DNA of 64,000 nucleotides from Hymenobacter siberiensis (GTDB taxonomy: Bacteria; Bacteroidota; Bacteroidia; Cytophagales; Hymenobacteraceae): contig NZ_JAHLZZ010000001.1 of NCBI RefSeq assembly GCF_018967845.1, forward strand, positions 3,658,001-3,722,000, given 5' to 3'. Of the stretch, positions 7,987 to 16,671 are shown piece by piece (positions within the stretch are counted from its first letter, which is position 1; each line of letters begins with the position of its first letter). The notes under the pieces were generated by a model. It did not search any database. It was not told the origin of the DNA and was given only the letters and a program-made list of their open reading frames with translations. A program made the translations under genes and the position numbers.

Positions 7987-10900
7987 TTACACCGCGCAGT
8001 CGGTTTCTTCGCCGCGCACGTCTACCAGGTGCACCGAGCTGTTGCCGCCCGCGCCGGGCCGCACCCGAATCTGGGTGCCGATGCGGTCCTTGAGGTCGGA
8101 AACGTGGGAGATGATGCCAATCATCTTGCCCGAATGCTGCAGGCGCTCCAGCGCGTCGAGGGCTGTGTTCAGGGCTTCGGGGTCGAGGGTACCGAAGCCC
8201 TCGTCAATAAATAGTGACTCGATGCGGGCTTTGTGGCCGGCCAATTCGCTCAGGCCCAGCGCCAGGGCCAGGCTCACCAGGAAGCTTTCGCCGCCCGAGA
8301 GCGAGGCCATGGGGCGCACGGTATCGGCCTGGTCGTGGTCGATAATTTGCAGCTCCAGGTTGCGGTTGGGCGTTTTGAGGATGGTATAGCGGCCGGTGAG
8401 CTGGCGCAGGCGCAGGTTGGCCAGCCGCGCCAGGTGCGTGAGCGTGAGCCCTTGGGCAAACTGGCTGAACTTGTCGCCCCGCGCCGAGCCGATTTGGTCG
8501 CTGAGGTCCTGCCAGCGCTGCTCTTCCTGCTGGCGCAGCAACAGTTCCTGCAAGCCGGCGGCCTGCTGGGTGCGGGCGTCGTCGTCCAGCTTCAGCTGGT
8601 TGCCCACGGCCCCCAGCTTCTGCTGCAGAATATCATCGGCGGCCGAAAGGGTGTTGAGCTGGGCCGTGAGCTCGGGCGCCGAATGCGGCGTGAGGCCCGC
8701 CTCGGCGTGGTGGCTGAGCTCGGCGGTGAGGTCGGCGAGGCGGCGGGCAGCGGCAGTCTGGTTGGTGAGGTGCTCCTGACGCACCTGCTGGAGGCGCTGG
8801 GCCTCGGCGGCGGGTAGCAGCAGGGCGCGGGCTTCGGCTGCGGTATCCAGGCCGGCGGTTTCCAGCGCCGTGGTTAGCTCGGCCTGCCGCTGCTCGTGCG
8901 TGGCGCGGTGGGTGGCCAGCTGGGTTTGCAGGCCATCGCGCCGATTCTGCTGAATTTCGAAGGCTTTTTGCTGGTCGGCCAGCTGGTTTTGGCTGAGCTG
9001 CTGGGCAGTGGCTAGGCGTAGGGTATTCTGGCGGAGCTGCTCGGCTTCGGTAGCGGGGTCGGGGCCGGCGTAAGCGCTCTGGCGGGCCTGCTGCTGCTGT
9101 TGCAGGGCCTCCTGGTCGGCGACCAAAACAGCGGCAGCGGCAGCAAGCTGTGCCTGCTGCCGCTGCAGTGCCTGCTGGTGGGCAGTGCGCTGGCTGGTTT
9201 TTTCCAGCAGCTGTTTTCCCAGCTCGCTGAGCGTGGTAACCTGGGCTTCGTAGTGGTCGGCTCGCTCCCGCAGCGTGGCCAGCAGGCCGTCGTAGGGCGG
9301 CCGGGCGGGCAGCTCCAACTTGTGCGGCTGCAGGAAATCCCGAATCGAGCTTTGGAAAATCCCGGCCTGCTCCTGCCAGTATCCCAACTCATCAGCCAGC
9401 CGGGTTAAGTCTGCCTCGGTGGTCGCTTGCCGGTCCAGCAGGCGCGGAATTTCGCGCTGCGCGGCGGTGATGGCCTCGCCGGCCTGCAGGTATTTTTCGC
9501 GCAGCTCGGCCAGCTTTTCATCGAGCACGGCCAGGCGGCGGCGGACAGCAACGGCAGCATCCTGCTCACCAGCAGCTGCTTCCAGCAGCGCACGCACCGC
9601 AGACGGGTCGGCCAGCTGAGCGGGCGCGGGCACCAGCGCCGCCCCGAGCGCTGCGGCTTGCTGGCGGGCGGTTTCGGCGGCGGTGACGGCTTCCTGGTGC
9701 AGCTGCTGGCGCTGGCGCTGCTCGGTCTGGTGGCGGGTGAGGGCCGTGGTAGCGTGGCGCAGCTCTTCGTCGAGGGCAGCCAGGGTCTGCTCCTGCTGGG
9801 TCACGCGTAACTCCTGGGCATCGGCTTCAGCCGTAAAATCGGGGGCGAAGGCGTGTTCCAGCGCGCCGCACAGCGGACAGGGCTGGCCAGCCTCCAGGTG
9901 CTGGCGGTGGGCGTTGAGGTCAGCCAGGGCCTGCTGGGCGCGCAGCTCGCGGCGGTAGCTGTCGAGCAGCTTCTGGCCGTCGGCACGGCGGGTTTCGAGG
10001 TGAGCGGCGGCTGTTTCGGCCGTAGCGAGGGCCGGGGCCTGCTGGTCGATTTCAGCGGTCAGGGCCTCGGCGCGGGTCTGGTACTCGTGGGCGGCTTCGG
10101 CTTTGGGCAACAGCTGTTGCAGGGCTTGCCGGTGGACGGTGAGGTCGTCGGCGCGCTGGGCCAGGGCGGCGGCAGTTGTGCCGGCCAGCAGGGCATCACG
10201 CTCGGTGCGGCAGGGCTGGCCTTCGTCCTTAATGGACTGCTGTCGGGCCTGGGCCTCGGTTTCGAGGCCGCGCTGGCGGCGCAGGTCGAGGGCCGTCTGG
10301 TCCTGACTTTTGCGCAACTCGGCGCGGCTGGCTTCGCGGGTGGCGATTTCCTTTTGCGCGTTTTGCAGGTCGATGATTTCGCGGTCTAGCGCCAGCACCT
10401 GGTTTTTCAGGTCGATTTCAACGCTGTGCTCGATGAGCCAGTGGTCCAGGGCCGCGTTGCGGGTTTGCAGGGCTTCAATCTGCTGCGTCTCGCTGCTAAG
10501 GACGGCTTCGGCCTGGTCGTAAGCCTTCCGGCTTTGGCCGTGGGCTTCGCGCTTCAAATCGAGCTGATGCTGGGCGGCGGCAATCTCAGCATCCTGCTGC
10601 TGCGCTTTGCTGAGCAGGGGGCGCAGGCGGTTTTCATCGGCCAGCGCGGTGGCGTGGGTGGCGTGGGCGGCGGTGTGGGCAGTGGTGGCAGCATCGGCGG
10701 CCAGGCGCAGGCGGGGAAGGGCTTCGGCCAGTTCGCGCAGCTGGGTTTCGTCGCTGACGACTTCCTTTTCGGCGGCAGCAGCCAGCTCCAGCGGCTTATC
10801 CACGGCGGCGGCGCGGATGTGGCCGGCCAGCCGGGCAAACTCAGGTTGCAGGGTTTCGTCGTGGCGGCGCAGGCGCTCGGCTTCGCGTTCGGTTTCGGAT

Positions 10901-11700
10901 AGCTGCTTATCCAGCTGGTCGAGGATGGTGCGCCAGGTCAGGCACACCGTCAGCTCCTGCTGCTCCAGGTGGTGCCATTCGGCCTGCTGGTGCAGCACAT
11001 CGAGCTGGGTTTCCAGCGCCGCCCGCTCCTCGTCCGTCAGCAACCTGGTGGCATCCAGCTTGGCGCGCAGCAGCTTGGTTTTCAGCTCCTCCTCCTTCGC
11101 CTTCTCAAACGCCGCCACCGACAGCCGCGAGTAGATGCCCACGTTGGTCATCTTTTCCAGCAGGGCGCTCCGCTCCTTCTCCGGCGCATGCAGGAAGCGC
11201 GCAAATTTGCCCTGGCTCAGCAGCACCGACTGCTCGAACTGCCCGAAATCCAGCCCCGACAACTCCCCCACCCGCTTCGGCACCGCCTCCTTGCCGCTGA
11301 TAACGGCCACGTTGGAGGGACTCATAACCAGCGTCATAGCGTCGGCATTGAGGGCACCTTTGTCGTCGCCGCGCACTTTGCGCTTCACCTCCCAGCGCGA
11401 GCGGTAGCGCACGCGGTCCACCACACCGGTATCGGGATTGGTTTCGTGCACTTCAAACTCAACCTCCGAAAAAGCGTCTTTGGCGTGGCGGCTCACCATC
11501 TCGCCCACCTGGCGGTCGTGGCGCGGCACGCGGCCGTAGAGGCCCACGGCAATGGCATCGAGCAGCGTGCTTTTGCCCGCGCCGGTGGGGCCGGTGATGG
11601 CGAAAAGCCCCGTGTCGGCCAGCGGCGTTTCATCGAAGCGAATGAGGAACGGACCGGGCAGCGAGTTCAGGTTAGCGAAGCGGACGCTGATAATTTTCAT
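7987..11700 (-). CDS. sbcC: Exonuclease subunit SbcC (Rad50-like ATPase)
   Basis: 1237-aa SMC-like ATPase that works with SbcD as a nuclease on hairpins and DNA ends. Walker A is GPTGAGKST (residues 37-45), the zinc hook GQPCPLCGA is near residue 607 in the middle of long Gln/Ala/Leu-rich coiled coils, the ABC signature LSGGESFLVSLALALG is near residue 1135, and Walker B LFIDEGFGTLD is near residue 1165. All key parts are intact. The partner sbcD is upstream on the same strand, separated by one small exported-protein gene. Length is at the high end of the usual range because of the coiled coil. Confidence 0.96.
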   Translation of the reverse strand: MKIISVRFANLNSLPGPFLIRFDETPLADTGLFAITGPTGAGKSTLLDAIAVGLYGRVPRHDRQVGEMVSRHAKDAFSEVEFEVHETNPDTGVVDRVRYRSRWEVKRKVRGDDKGALNADAMTLVMSPSNVAVISGKEAVPKRVGELSGLDFGQFEQSVLLSQGKFARFLHAPEKERSALLEKMTNVGIYSRLSVAAFEKAKEEELKTKLLRAKLDATRLLTDEERAALETQLDVLHQQAEWHHLEQQELTVCLTWRTILDQLDKQLSETEREAERLRRHDETLQPEFARLAGHIRAAAVDKPLELAAAAEKEVVSDETQLRELAEALPRLRLAADAATTAHTAAHATHATALADENRLRPLLSKAQQQDAEIAAAQHQLDLKREAHGQSRKAYDQAEAVLSSETQQIEALQTRNAALDHWLIEHSVEIDLKNQVLALDREIIDLQNAQKEIATREASRAELRKSQDQTALDLRRQRGLETEAQARQQSIKDEGQPCRTERDALLAGTTAAALAQRADDLTVHRQALQQLLPKAEAAHEYQTRAEALTAEIDQQAPALATAETAAAHLETRRADGQKLLDSYRRELRAQQALADLNAHRQHLEAGQPCPLCGALEHAFAPDFTAEADAQELRVTQQEQTLAALDEELRHATTALTRHQTEQRQRQQLHQEAVTAAETARQQAAALGAALVPAPAQLADPSAVRALLEAAAGEQDAAVAVRRRLAVLDEKLAELREKYLQAGEAITAAQREIPRLLDRQATTEADLTRLADELGYWQEQAGIFQSSIRDFLQPHKLELPARPPYDGLLATLRERADHYEAQVTTLSELGKQLLEKTSQRTAHQQALQRQQAQLAAAAAVLVADQEALQQQQQARQSAYAGPDPATEAEQLRQNTLRLATAQQLSQNQLADQQKAFEIQQNRRDGLQTQLATHRATHEQRQAELTTALETAGLDTAAEARALLLPAAEAQRLQQVRQEHLTNQTAAARRLADLTAELSHHAEAGLTPHSAPELTAQLNTLSAADDILQQKLGAVGNQLKLDDDARTQQAAGLQELLLRQQEEQRWQDLSDQIGSARGDKFSQFAQGLTLTHLARLANLRLRQLTGRYTILKTPNRNLELQIIDHDQADTVRPMASLSGGESFLVSLALALGLSELAGHKARIESLFIDEGFGTLDPEALNTALDALERLQHSGKMIGIISHVSDLKDRIGTQIRVRPGAGGNSSVHLVDVRGEETDCAV

Positions 11701-11778
11701 AGCATAAAATTACGCCCGCCGCCCCCGGCAGTAAGCGGGCGGCGGCGGGCGGAAAACGGGGTGCCGGCAAGCGCCGGG

Positions 11779-12249
11779 CTATTTGGTGGAGGCCGCTTTT
11801 TGGCGGCGGGCATCTTCCGCCAGGTAAAACGTGGCCTCCTGCTGGTAGGGCTGCAGGTCCCAGCGCGACTGGGCGCGGGCCAGGCCCACCAGCGCGGTCT
11901 GGATGGCCGTGCGCTGCTCGGGCGTGCACAGGGCGCTGGCCGAGTCGGCCAGCAGCGCCGTGTGAAAGCGGTCGAGCTGGGTTTCAACCTCGGTCACCTG
12001 CTCGGCCCCTTTTTTGGGCAGCTGGTCGGCCGGCGTGCGCTGCATCGGAAACACCTGGCCCCGGTAGGTGCTCGTGGCGGCAGCTGGGGCATCTTTTTTG
12101 GCCGCCGAAGCGTCTTTTTTGTTGGCCGCCATGCGGGCCAGTCCAATGCCCGCCGTAATGCCGTGGATGAGGTTGGCCTGGGCACAGGATTCCGTGGTGG
12201 TATCCAGCAGGAAAGCGAGGCCGAGGGCAGGCAGTAGTATCTTTTTCAT
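11779..12249 (-). CDS. Exported protein between sbcD and sbcC (156 aa)
   Basis: Small protein opening MKKILLPALGLAFLLDTTTE, a likely signal peptide, with a short basic KK-rich stretch (ANKKDASAAKKDAPA) and a C-terminal half RFHTALLADSASALCTPEQR... ending in KKAASTK. The C-terminal half contains spaced Glu/Arg/Gln helices. No family recognised. Start chosen at ATG 12249, where the signal begins. It sits between sbcD (upstream, 54 bases) and sbcC (downstream, 78 bases) on the same strand, but an exported protein is not expected to be part of that DNA-repair complex. Confidence 0.65.
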   Translation of the reverse strand: MKKILLPALGLAFLLDTTTESCAQANLIHGITAGIGLARMAANKKDASAAKKDAPAAATSTYRGQVFPMQRTPADQLPKKGAEQVTEVETQLDRFHTALLADSASALCTPEQRTAIQTALVGLARAQSRWDLQPYQQEATFYLAEDARRQKAASTK

Positions 12250-12303
12250 GAGTAGAATGAATGTGAAGGCCAAAAGTACCGCCGAAACGTCACTGCGCCG
12301 GCC

Positions 12304-13563
12304 TTATTCGGCGGTGCCGCCCCAGGCCAGCGGGTCGGCTTCGGCCAGCAGCTGGCGCAGCTCGCCAAAGGTGGCGGTGAGCAGGGCGGCCCGCTCGGGC
12401 GGCAGACTGGCTACGCGCCGGCCAAACACCTCATCCACGGTCAATTCGTGCAGTAGGGCCAGTGGTATCGTGCTTTCGGCCAGGTCGGCGGCATCGGTGG
12501 CGCGCTGGTGGCGCACGCCGCGCGGGGCCAGCACCTGGGCTTTTTGCAGCTGCAGCACGGCCTGCACACGGCGCTGCACTTCGGCGGGGGTTTCGTCGGA
12601 GCGCACCAGCACATCGGCCCAGGCCACCAACGGAAATGCGGCATTATCGAAAGCCAGAATATCGGCCTCCACCTCCTCCAGCGTGCCGTGGAAGCGCTGC
12701 AAGCGCCGCGCCACGGGCACCGGAATACTGGTGATGGCCGGCGCACCAGCCCCGTTGAATTCCAGTAGCAGCACCTGCTGCTTATCATCGGCTTCGGTGA
12801 AGGACAGTGGCACCGGCGAGCCCGAGTAGCGGATGTGCGCCCGGCCGCCGACCATCTGCGGGCGGTGCAGGTGGCCCAGGGCCACGTAGTCGAATGCGGC
12901 CGGAAAGTGCTCGGCCCCAATCAGGCCCAACCCGCCGATGTGCACGTCGCGCTCGGCCCCTTCGCGGGCCTCGCCGCCAGCCGCGTAGAGATGGCCGGTA
13001 GCCAGCACGGGCACATTCTGCTCGCGCTGGCGCAGCACCGACTCGTGGTCGGCCAGGGCGGCGTAGTGGTCGGCAATGCTCTGGCGGATGCGGAGTTGGC
13101 GGTCGTCGGGCGTTTCGCCGGCCACGGCCAGGCGGATATCGCGGTCGCGCAGGAAGGGCACGGCGCACACCACCAGCCCCGGCCGGCCGTCGGCCGCGTT
13201 CAGGTGCAGGATTTGCTCGGCCGGGTCGGTGGGCACGCCGCCTACTACGTGGATGCGCAGCTGCCGCAGCAGCTGCCGCGAGGCGTTGAGCATGGTAGGC
13301 GAGTCGTGGTTGCCGCCCACCACCACGATGTCGCGGCAGCCGGTGGCCTGCATCTTCACCAGGAAGGTATAATACAGCTCCTGCGCCGTGTAGGAGGGCG
13401 TTTGGGTATCGAAAATATCGCCGGCCACCACCAGCACCTCAATGCCCTGGGCCTGCACGGTCAGCAGTAGCCAGTCGAGGAAAGCCTGCTGCTCGGTGGT
13501 GCGCTCCTGGCCGGTGAGGAAGTGCTGGCCGAGGTGCCAGTCGGCGGTGTGAAGGACACGCAT
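12304..13563 (-). CDS. sbcD: Exonuclease subunit SbcD (Mre11-like nuclease)
   Basis: 419-aa calcineurin-like nuclease, the catalytic partner of SbcC. The metal-binding motifs are visible in order: TADWHLGQ (8-14), VAGDIFD, GGNHDSP, and later GHLYAA and ALGHLHRPQ. The C-terminal part is the usual SbcD capping and SbcC-binding region. ATG 13563 is chosen because MRVLHTADWHLG is the normal start; the open frame extends 13 codons upstream. sbcC lies two genes downstream. Confidence 0.95.
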   Translation of the reverse strand: MRVLHTADWHLGQHFLTGQERTTEQQAFLDWLLLTVQAQGIEVLVVAGDIFDTQTPSYTAQELYYTFLVKMQATGCRDIVVVGGNHDSPTMLNASRQLLRQLRIHVVGGVPTDPAEQILHLNAADGRPGLVVCAVPFLRDRDIRLAVAGETPDDRQLRIRQSIADHYAALADHESVLRQREQNVPVLATGHLYAAGGEAREGAERDVHIGGLGLIGAEHFPAAFDYVALGHLHRPQMVGGRAHIRYSGSPVPLSFTEADDKQQVLLLEFNGAGAPAITSIPVPVARRLQRFHGTLEEVEADILAFDNAAFPLVAWADVLVRSDETPAEVQRRVQAVLQLQKAQVLAPRGVRHQRATDAADLAESTIPLALLHELTVDEVFGRRVASLPPERAALLTATFGELRQLLAEADPLAWGGTAE

Positions 13564-13675
13564 GGGATAGATGACGGTGGAGAAAGCTGCCGAACCCGCC
13601 AAGCGCTGAAAAACGTTTGGCGCGGTTCGACAAAGGTCCCCCGGAATTCGGGATTTTCCCGACCTGGTGCCTGAG

Positions 13676-13792
13676 CTAATTGTCCTGGTTAATCAGATTC
13701 ACCAGCAGGGTCACCATCGTGGCCTTGTCTTCGGGCTTGCTCTCGGCGATGAGCAGCGTGAGGGCCACCAGTGCATTGACAACTGAATACAT
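13676..13792 (-). CDS. Possible 38-aa small protein
   Basis: A short open frame beginning ATG TAT TCA GTT and ending TAG. It encodes a hydrophobic start (MYSVVNALVALTLLIAE) and a hydrophilic middle (SKPEDKATM), then LLVNLINQDN. Codon choice is strongly GC-ending (CTG, GTG, GCC, CTC, ATC, GAG, AAG), as in real genes around it, although its flanks are AT-rich. It lies in the gap between sbcD and lpdA. It has no recognised family and no clear ribosome binding site. Confidence 0.45.
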   Translation of the reverse strand: MYSVVNALVALTLLIAESKPEDKATMVTLLVNLINQDN

Positions 13793-13917
13793 CGCTGGCA
13801 GTTATCCAGTATTTCCGGACAACTGCTTTTCCTTGGCAGTTAGTAAGGATTTCTTACCAACTGCATTTTAGTTACGCATTGCACAACTGTCAGGAATTAC
13901 TTGACAGTTGACAGCAA

Positions 13918-13970
13918 CTTACGAAGCAACGAGGCCCGGCTGAATCAGCCGGGCCTCGTTGCTTCGTAAG
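13918..13970 (-). terminator. Long perfect hairpin downstream of lpdA
   Basis: Perfect 24-base arms (left arm CTTACGAAGCAACGAGGCCC...) with a 5-base loop, 11 bases after the lpdA stop codon on its 3' side. The size and position fit a strong transcript-end hairpin, although there is no T-run. Confidence 0.75.
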
Positions 13971-13981
13971 AATCTAAAAAA

Positions 13982-15376
13982 CTACAAGTGAATCACTTCG
14001 CCATAAGCAGCCGCAGCGGCTTCCATAATGGCTTCCGACATGGTGGGGTGCGGGTGCACGGACTTGATGATTTCCATGCCGGTGGTTTCCAGCTTGCGGG
14101 CCACCACTACTTCGGCAATCAGTTCGGTCACGTTCATGCCAATCATGTGGGCACCGAGCCACTCGCCGTACTTCTTGTCGAAGATGACTTTTACGAAGCC
14201 ATCTTTGGCACCGGCGGCGCTGGCTTTGCCCGAGGCCGAGAAGGGAAACTTGCCCACCAGCACGTCGTAGCCTTTGGCTTTGGCTTCGGCTTCGGTGTAG
14301 CCCACGCTGGCAATTTCGGGCGAGGCGTAGGTGCAGCCGGGGATGTTCTGGTAGTTGAGCGGCTCGGGGTGATGGCCCGCGATTTTCTCCACGCAGATAA
14401 TGCCCTCGGCCGAGGCGACGTGGGCCAGCGCGGGGCCGGGCACGATGTCGCCGATGGCGTAGATGCCGGGCACGTTGGTCTGGTAGAAGTCATCGACCAC
14501 CAGGCGGCCGCGCTCTACCTTGATGCCCAGCTCCTCGATGCCGATGTTTTCGAGGTTGGTGGTCACGCCCACGGCGCTCAGCACCACGTCGCACTCAATT
14601 ACCTGCTCGCCCTTGGCGGTTTTGATGGTGACGTGGCAGCCGGCGCCGCTGGTGTCCACGTTGGTTACTTCGGCGCTGGTGAGCACGTTGACACCGATTT
14701 TGCGGAACGACTTCTCCATCTGGCGCGAAATCTCTTCGTCTTCCACGGGCACAATGCGGGGCAGAAACTCCACCAGCGTCACCTCCGAGCCCATGGTGCG
14801 GTAGAAGTAGGCAAACTCGACCCCGATGGCACCGGAACCCACCACCACAAGGCGCTTGGGCAGCTGCTCCAGGGTCATGGCCTTGCGGTAGCCAATGATT
14901 TTTACGTCATCGATGGGCATGGTGGGCAGCTGGCGGGCGCGGGTGCCGGTGGCCAGAATGATGGATTTGGCTTCCACCATTTCCTTGCTGCCGTCGGCCC
15001 TGGTCACCTCCACCTTGCCGGGGCCCAGCACTTTGCCGGTGCCCATCACGGTTTCGATTTTATTTTTTTTGAACAGAAAGGTGATGCCCTTGCTCATGCC
15101 GTCGGCCACGCCCCGGCTGCGGCCGATAACGGCTCCGAAGTCGTAGCCAATGCCTTCAGCCTTCAGGCCGTAATCGGCGGCGTGGTTGAGGTACTCGAAC
15201 ACCTGCGCCGATTTGAGCAGGGCTTTGGTGGGGATGCAGCCCCAGTTGAGGCAAATGCCACCCAGCGACTCGCGCTCGATAACGCCCACTTTCAAACCCA
15301 GTTGCGACGCCCGAATGGCAGCTACGTACCCACCAGGGCCGCTGCCGACCACGACCAAATCAAATTGCAATGCCAT
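13982..15376 (-). CDS. lpdA: Dihydrolipoyl dehydrogenase
   Basis: 464-aa flavoprotein that reoxidises dihydrolipoyl groups of 2-oxoacid dehydrogenase complexes with NAD+. FAD loop VVGSGPGGYVAA (9-20), redox disulfide GGICLNWGCIPTKALL with Cys42 and Cys47, NAD loop VVVGSGAIGVEFA, second FAD block YAIGDIVPG, and the C-terminal His-Glu pair in HPHPTMSEAIMEAA. All catalytic parts are intact. No E1 or E2 gene is adjacent, so it is probably a shared E3 subunit. Confidence 0.97.
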   Translation of the reverse strand: MALQFDLVVVGSGPGGYVAAIRASQLGLKVGVIERESLGGICLNWGCIPTKALLKSAQVFEYLNHAADYGLKAEGIGYDFGAVIGRSRGVADGMSKGITFLFKKNKIETVMGTGKVLGPGKVEVTRADGSKEMVEAKSIILATGTRARQLPTMPIDDVKIIGYRKAMTLEQLPKRLVVVGSGAIGVEFAYFYRTMGSEVTLVEFLPRIVPVEDEEISRQMEKSFRKIGVNVLTSAEVTNVDTSGAGCHVTIKTAKGEQVIECDVVLSAVGVTTNLENIGIEELGIKVERGRLVVDDFYQTNVPGIYAIGDIVPGPALAHVASAEGIICVEKIAGHHPEPLNYQNIPGCTYASPEIASVGYTEAEAKAKGYDVLVGKFPFSASGKASAAGAKDGFVKVIFDKKYGEWLGAHMIGMNVTELIAEVVVARKLETTGMEIIKSVHPHPTMSEAIMEAAAAAYGEVIHL

Positions 15377-15386
15377 AGAATGCTGC

Positions 15387-15394
15387 GAAAGATA
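15387..15394 (-). promoter_or_regulatory. Possible -7 element for lpdA
   Basis: Minus-strand TATCTTTC, one base away from TAnnTTTG, 10 bases before the lpdA ATG. A second similar sequence lies about 40 bases further upstream. Confidence 0.35.
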
Positions 15395-15595
15395 AATGTA
15401 TACCGGGCCCGGCTGGGGGGCCCACCCATTATAAGTCGTAAAGATAGCCGCCGCGCCGCGTCGGGATTGTTGTTGCCGATGGGTAATCTTACCAACAAGA
15501 TTTTGGCGCGGACCGGGCCGGCAGCCAATTTTCTGATTGCCCCGTATAATGCCGGGCTACGGCACAGCTTGCCGGCGCTACATATTCCGCATATT

Positions 15596-16507
15596 ATGAA
15601 AATACATTTTCGCCCTTCTATGGCGGCGCTCGGGCTGCTGGCTTTCCTCACCAACTGTGCTACGACCGTTACCGAGAAGGAAAAGCCGTCCAACACCAGC
15701 CAGCTGATGAACATGCCGGCGGCCTCCGACGCCCGCCGGCCCGACTCGACCGGCGCGGCCACTTCGGCCCCCGATGCCCGCACCACCGGCGAGGCCAATG
15801 GCATTGCCGCCACGCCCGCCACGGCCGTAGCCTCGGCCGCTGCGCTGGCCGCCGACCGGCCCGACCCGAATGCGCTGTCGGCCTCGGCTGCCTCGGCCGA
15901 GCGTGAAAAGGAGAAGAAAATGACGGCCCTCGACTACCGCAACATGCTGGCCAACGCCGATGCCATCATCAAAGTAGAGCCCAAAAACTCGGCTGCCTAC
16001 CTGCAGCGGGCCAAGGCTAAAAGCTACCTCAAGGACTACGCGCAGGCGCTGCCCGACTATGCCACGGCCATCAAATACCAGCGCAACAACCCCGATGCCT
16101 ATTACAACCGAGGCGTTAACCACCTGATGATGAAGCAGTACAAGTCAGCGACCAGCGACTTTTCGGGCGCCATCAAGTACCGCGCCGATGACAAGGAATC
16201 ATACTTCGGCCGGGGCGTGGCCAAGATGCAGATGTACCAGTACAAGTCGGCGGTAATTGATTTCACCAAAGCCATCCAGCTCGATTCGACCTACGCCGAT
16301 GCCTGGGAGTACCGGGGCATCAGCTACTCGTCATTTGATAAGCTCTCCGAGGCCCGCCGCGACCTCGAGAAAGCCGCCACGCTGAACCCCGAAGCCGCCA
16401 AAAGCCTGAAGCGCTACGTGGGCAATGAGGAGGGCAAAGCGCCCATCAAGCCGGCCCCGGTGGCGCGCCCCGGCACGGGCTACCACCCCCGGCCCGGCCA
16501 GCACTAG
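15596..16507 (+). CDS. TPR-repeat lipoprotein
   Basis: 303-aa protein with a lipoprotein signal (LGLLAFLTNC, lipidated Cys about residue 19), then an Ala/Pro/Thr-rich linker (about 20-105), then at least three tetratricopeptide repeats: NSAAYLQRAKAKSYLKDYAQ, NPDAYYNRGVNHLMMKQYKS and DKESYFGRGVAKMQMYQYKS, and a fourth starting TYADAWEYRG. The tail is basic and proline-rich. Likely anchored to the outer membrane and used for protein binding. Start ATG 15596 begins the signal; the much longer open frame upstream overlaps lpdA on the other strand and is not coding. Confidence 0.85.
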   Translation: MKIHFRPSMAALGLLAFLTNCATTVTEKEKPSNTSQLMNMPAASDARRPDSTGAATSAPDARTTGEANGIAATPATAVASAAALAADRPDPNALSASAASAEREKEKKMTALDYRNMLANADAIIKVEPKNSAAYLQRAKAKSYLKDYAQALPDYATAIKYQRNNPDAYYNRGVNHLMMKQYKSATSDFSGAIKYRADDKESYFGRGVAKMQMYQYKSAVIDFTKAIQLDSTYADAWEYRGISYSSFDKLSEARRDLEKAATLNPEAAKSLKRYVGNEEGKAPIKPAPVARPGTGYHPRPGQH

Positions 16508-16542
16508 CGCCGGTTTATTGTCAGCTGACGACCCAAGCCTGG

Positions 16543-16645
16543 ACGTCATACTGAGCGGAGCCGAAGCAGCTCTACCGCGCAAGTAATCCAATCGAAAGGA
16601 TTTACTATTGCGGTAGAGCTGCTTCGGCTCCGCTCAGCATGACGT
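16543..16645. repeat. Intergenic inverted repeat, GTCAT-CTGAGCGGAGCCGAAGC family
   Basis: Arms of about 38 bases (left from 16543, right to 16645); the left arm reads ACGTCATACTGAGCGGAGCC and the right arm is its near reverse complement. It lies between two convergent genes. Its arms are almost the same as those of the element at 42122-42227. Confidence 0.85.
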
Positions 16646-16671
16646 TCTTTTTTTGTTCTTTCTCCACTTGC

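Noticed and set aside
10969..12237. 422-codon plus-strand frame over the start of sbcC and the small exported gene
   Set aside because: Antisense to two real genes, with mirror-frame composition and no domain.
13988..15595. 5' extension of the TPR lipoprotein frame over lpdA
   Set aside because: The part before ATG 15596 is antisense to lpdA; the lipoprotein signal begins at 15596.
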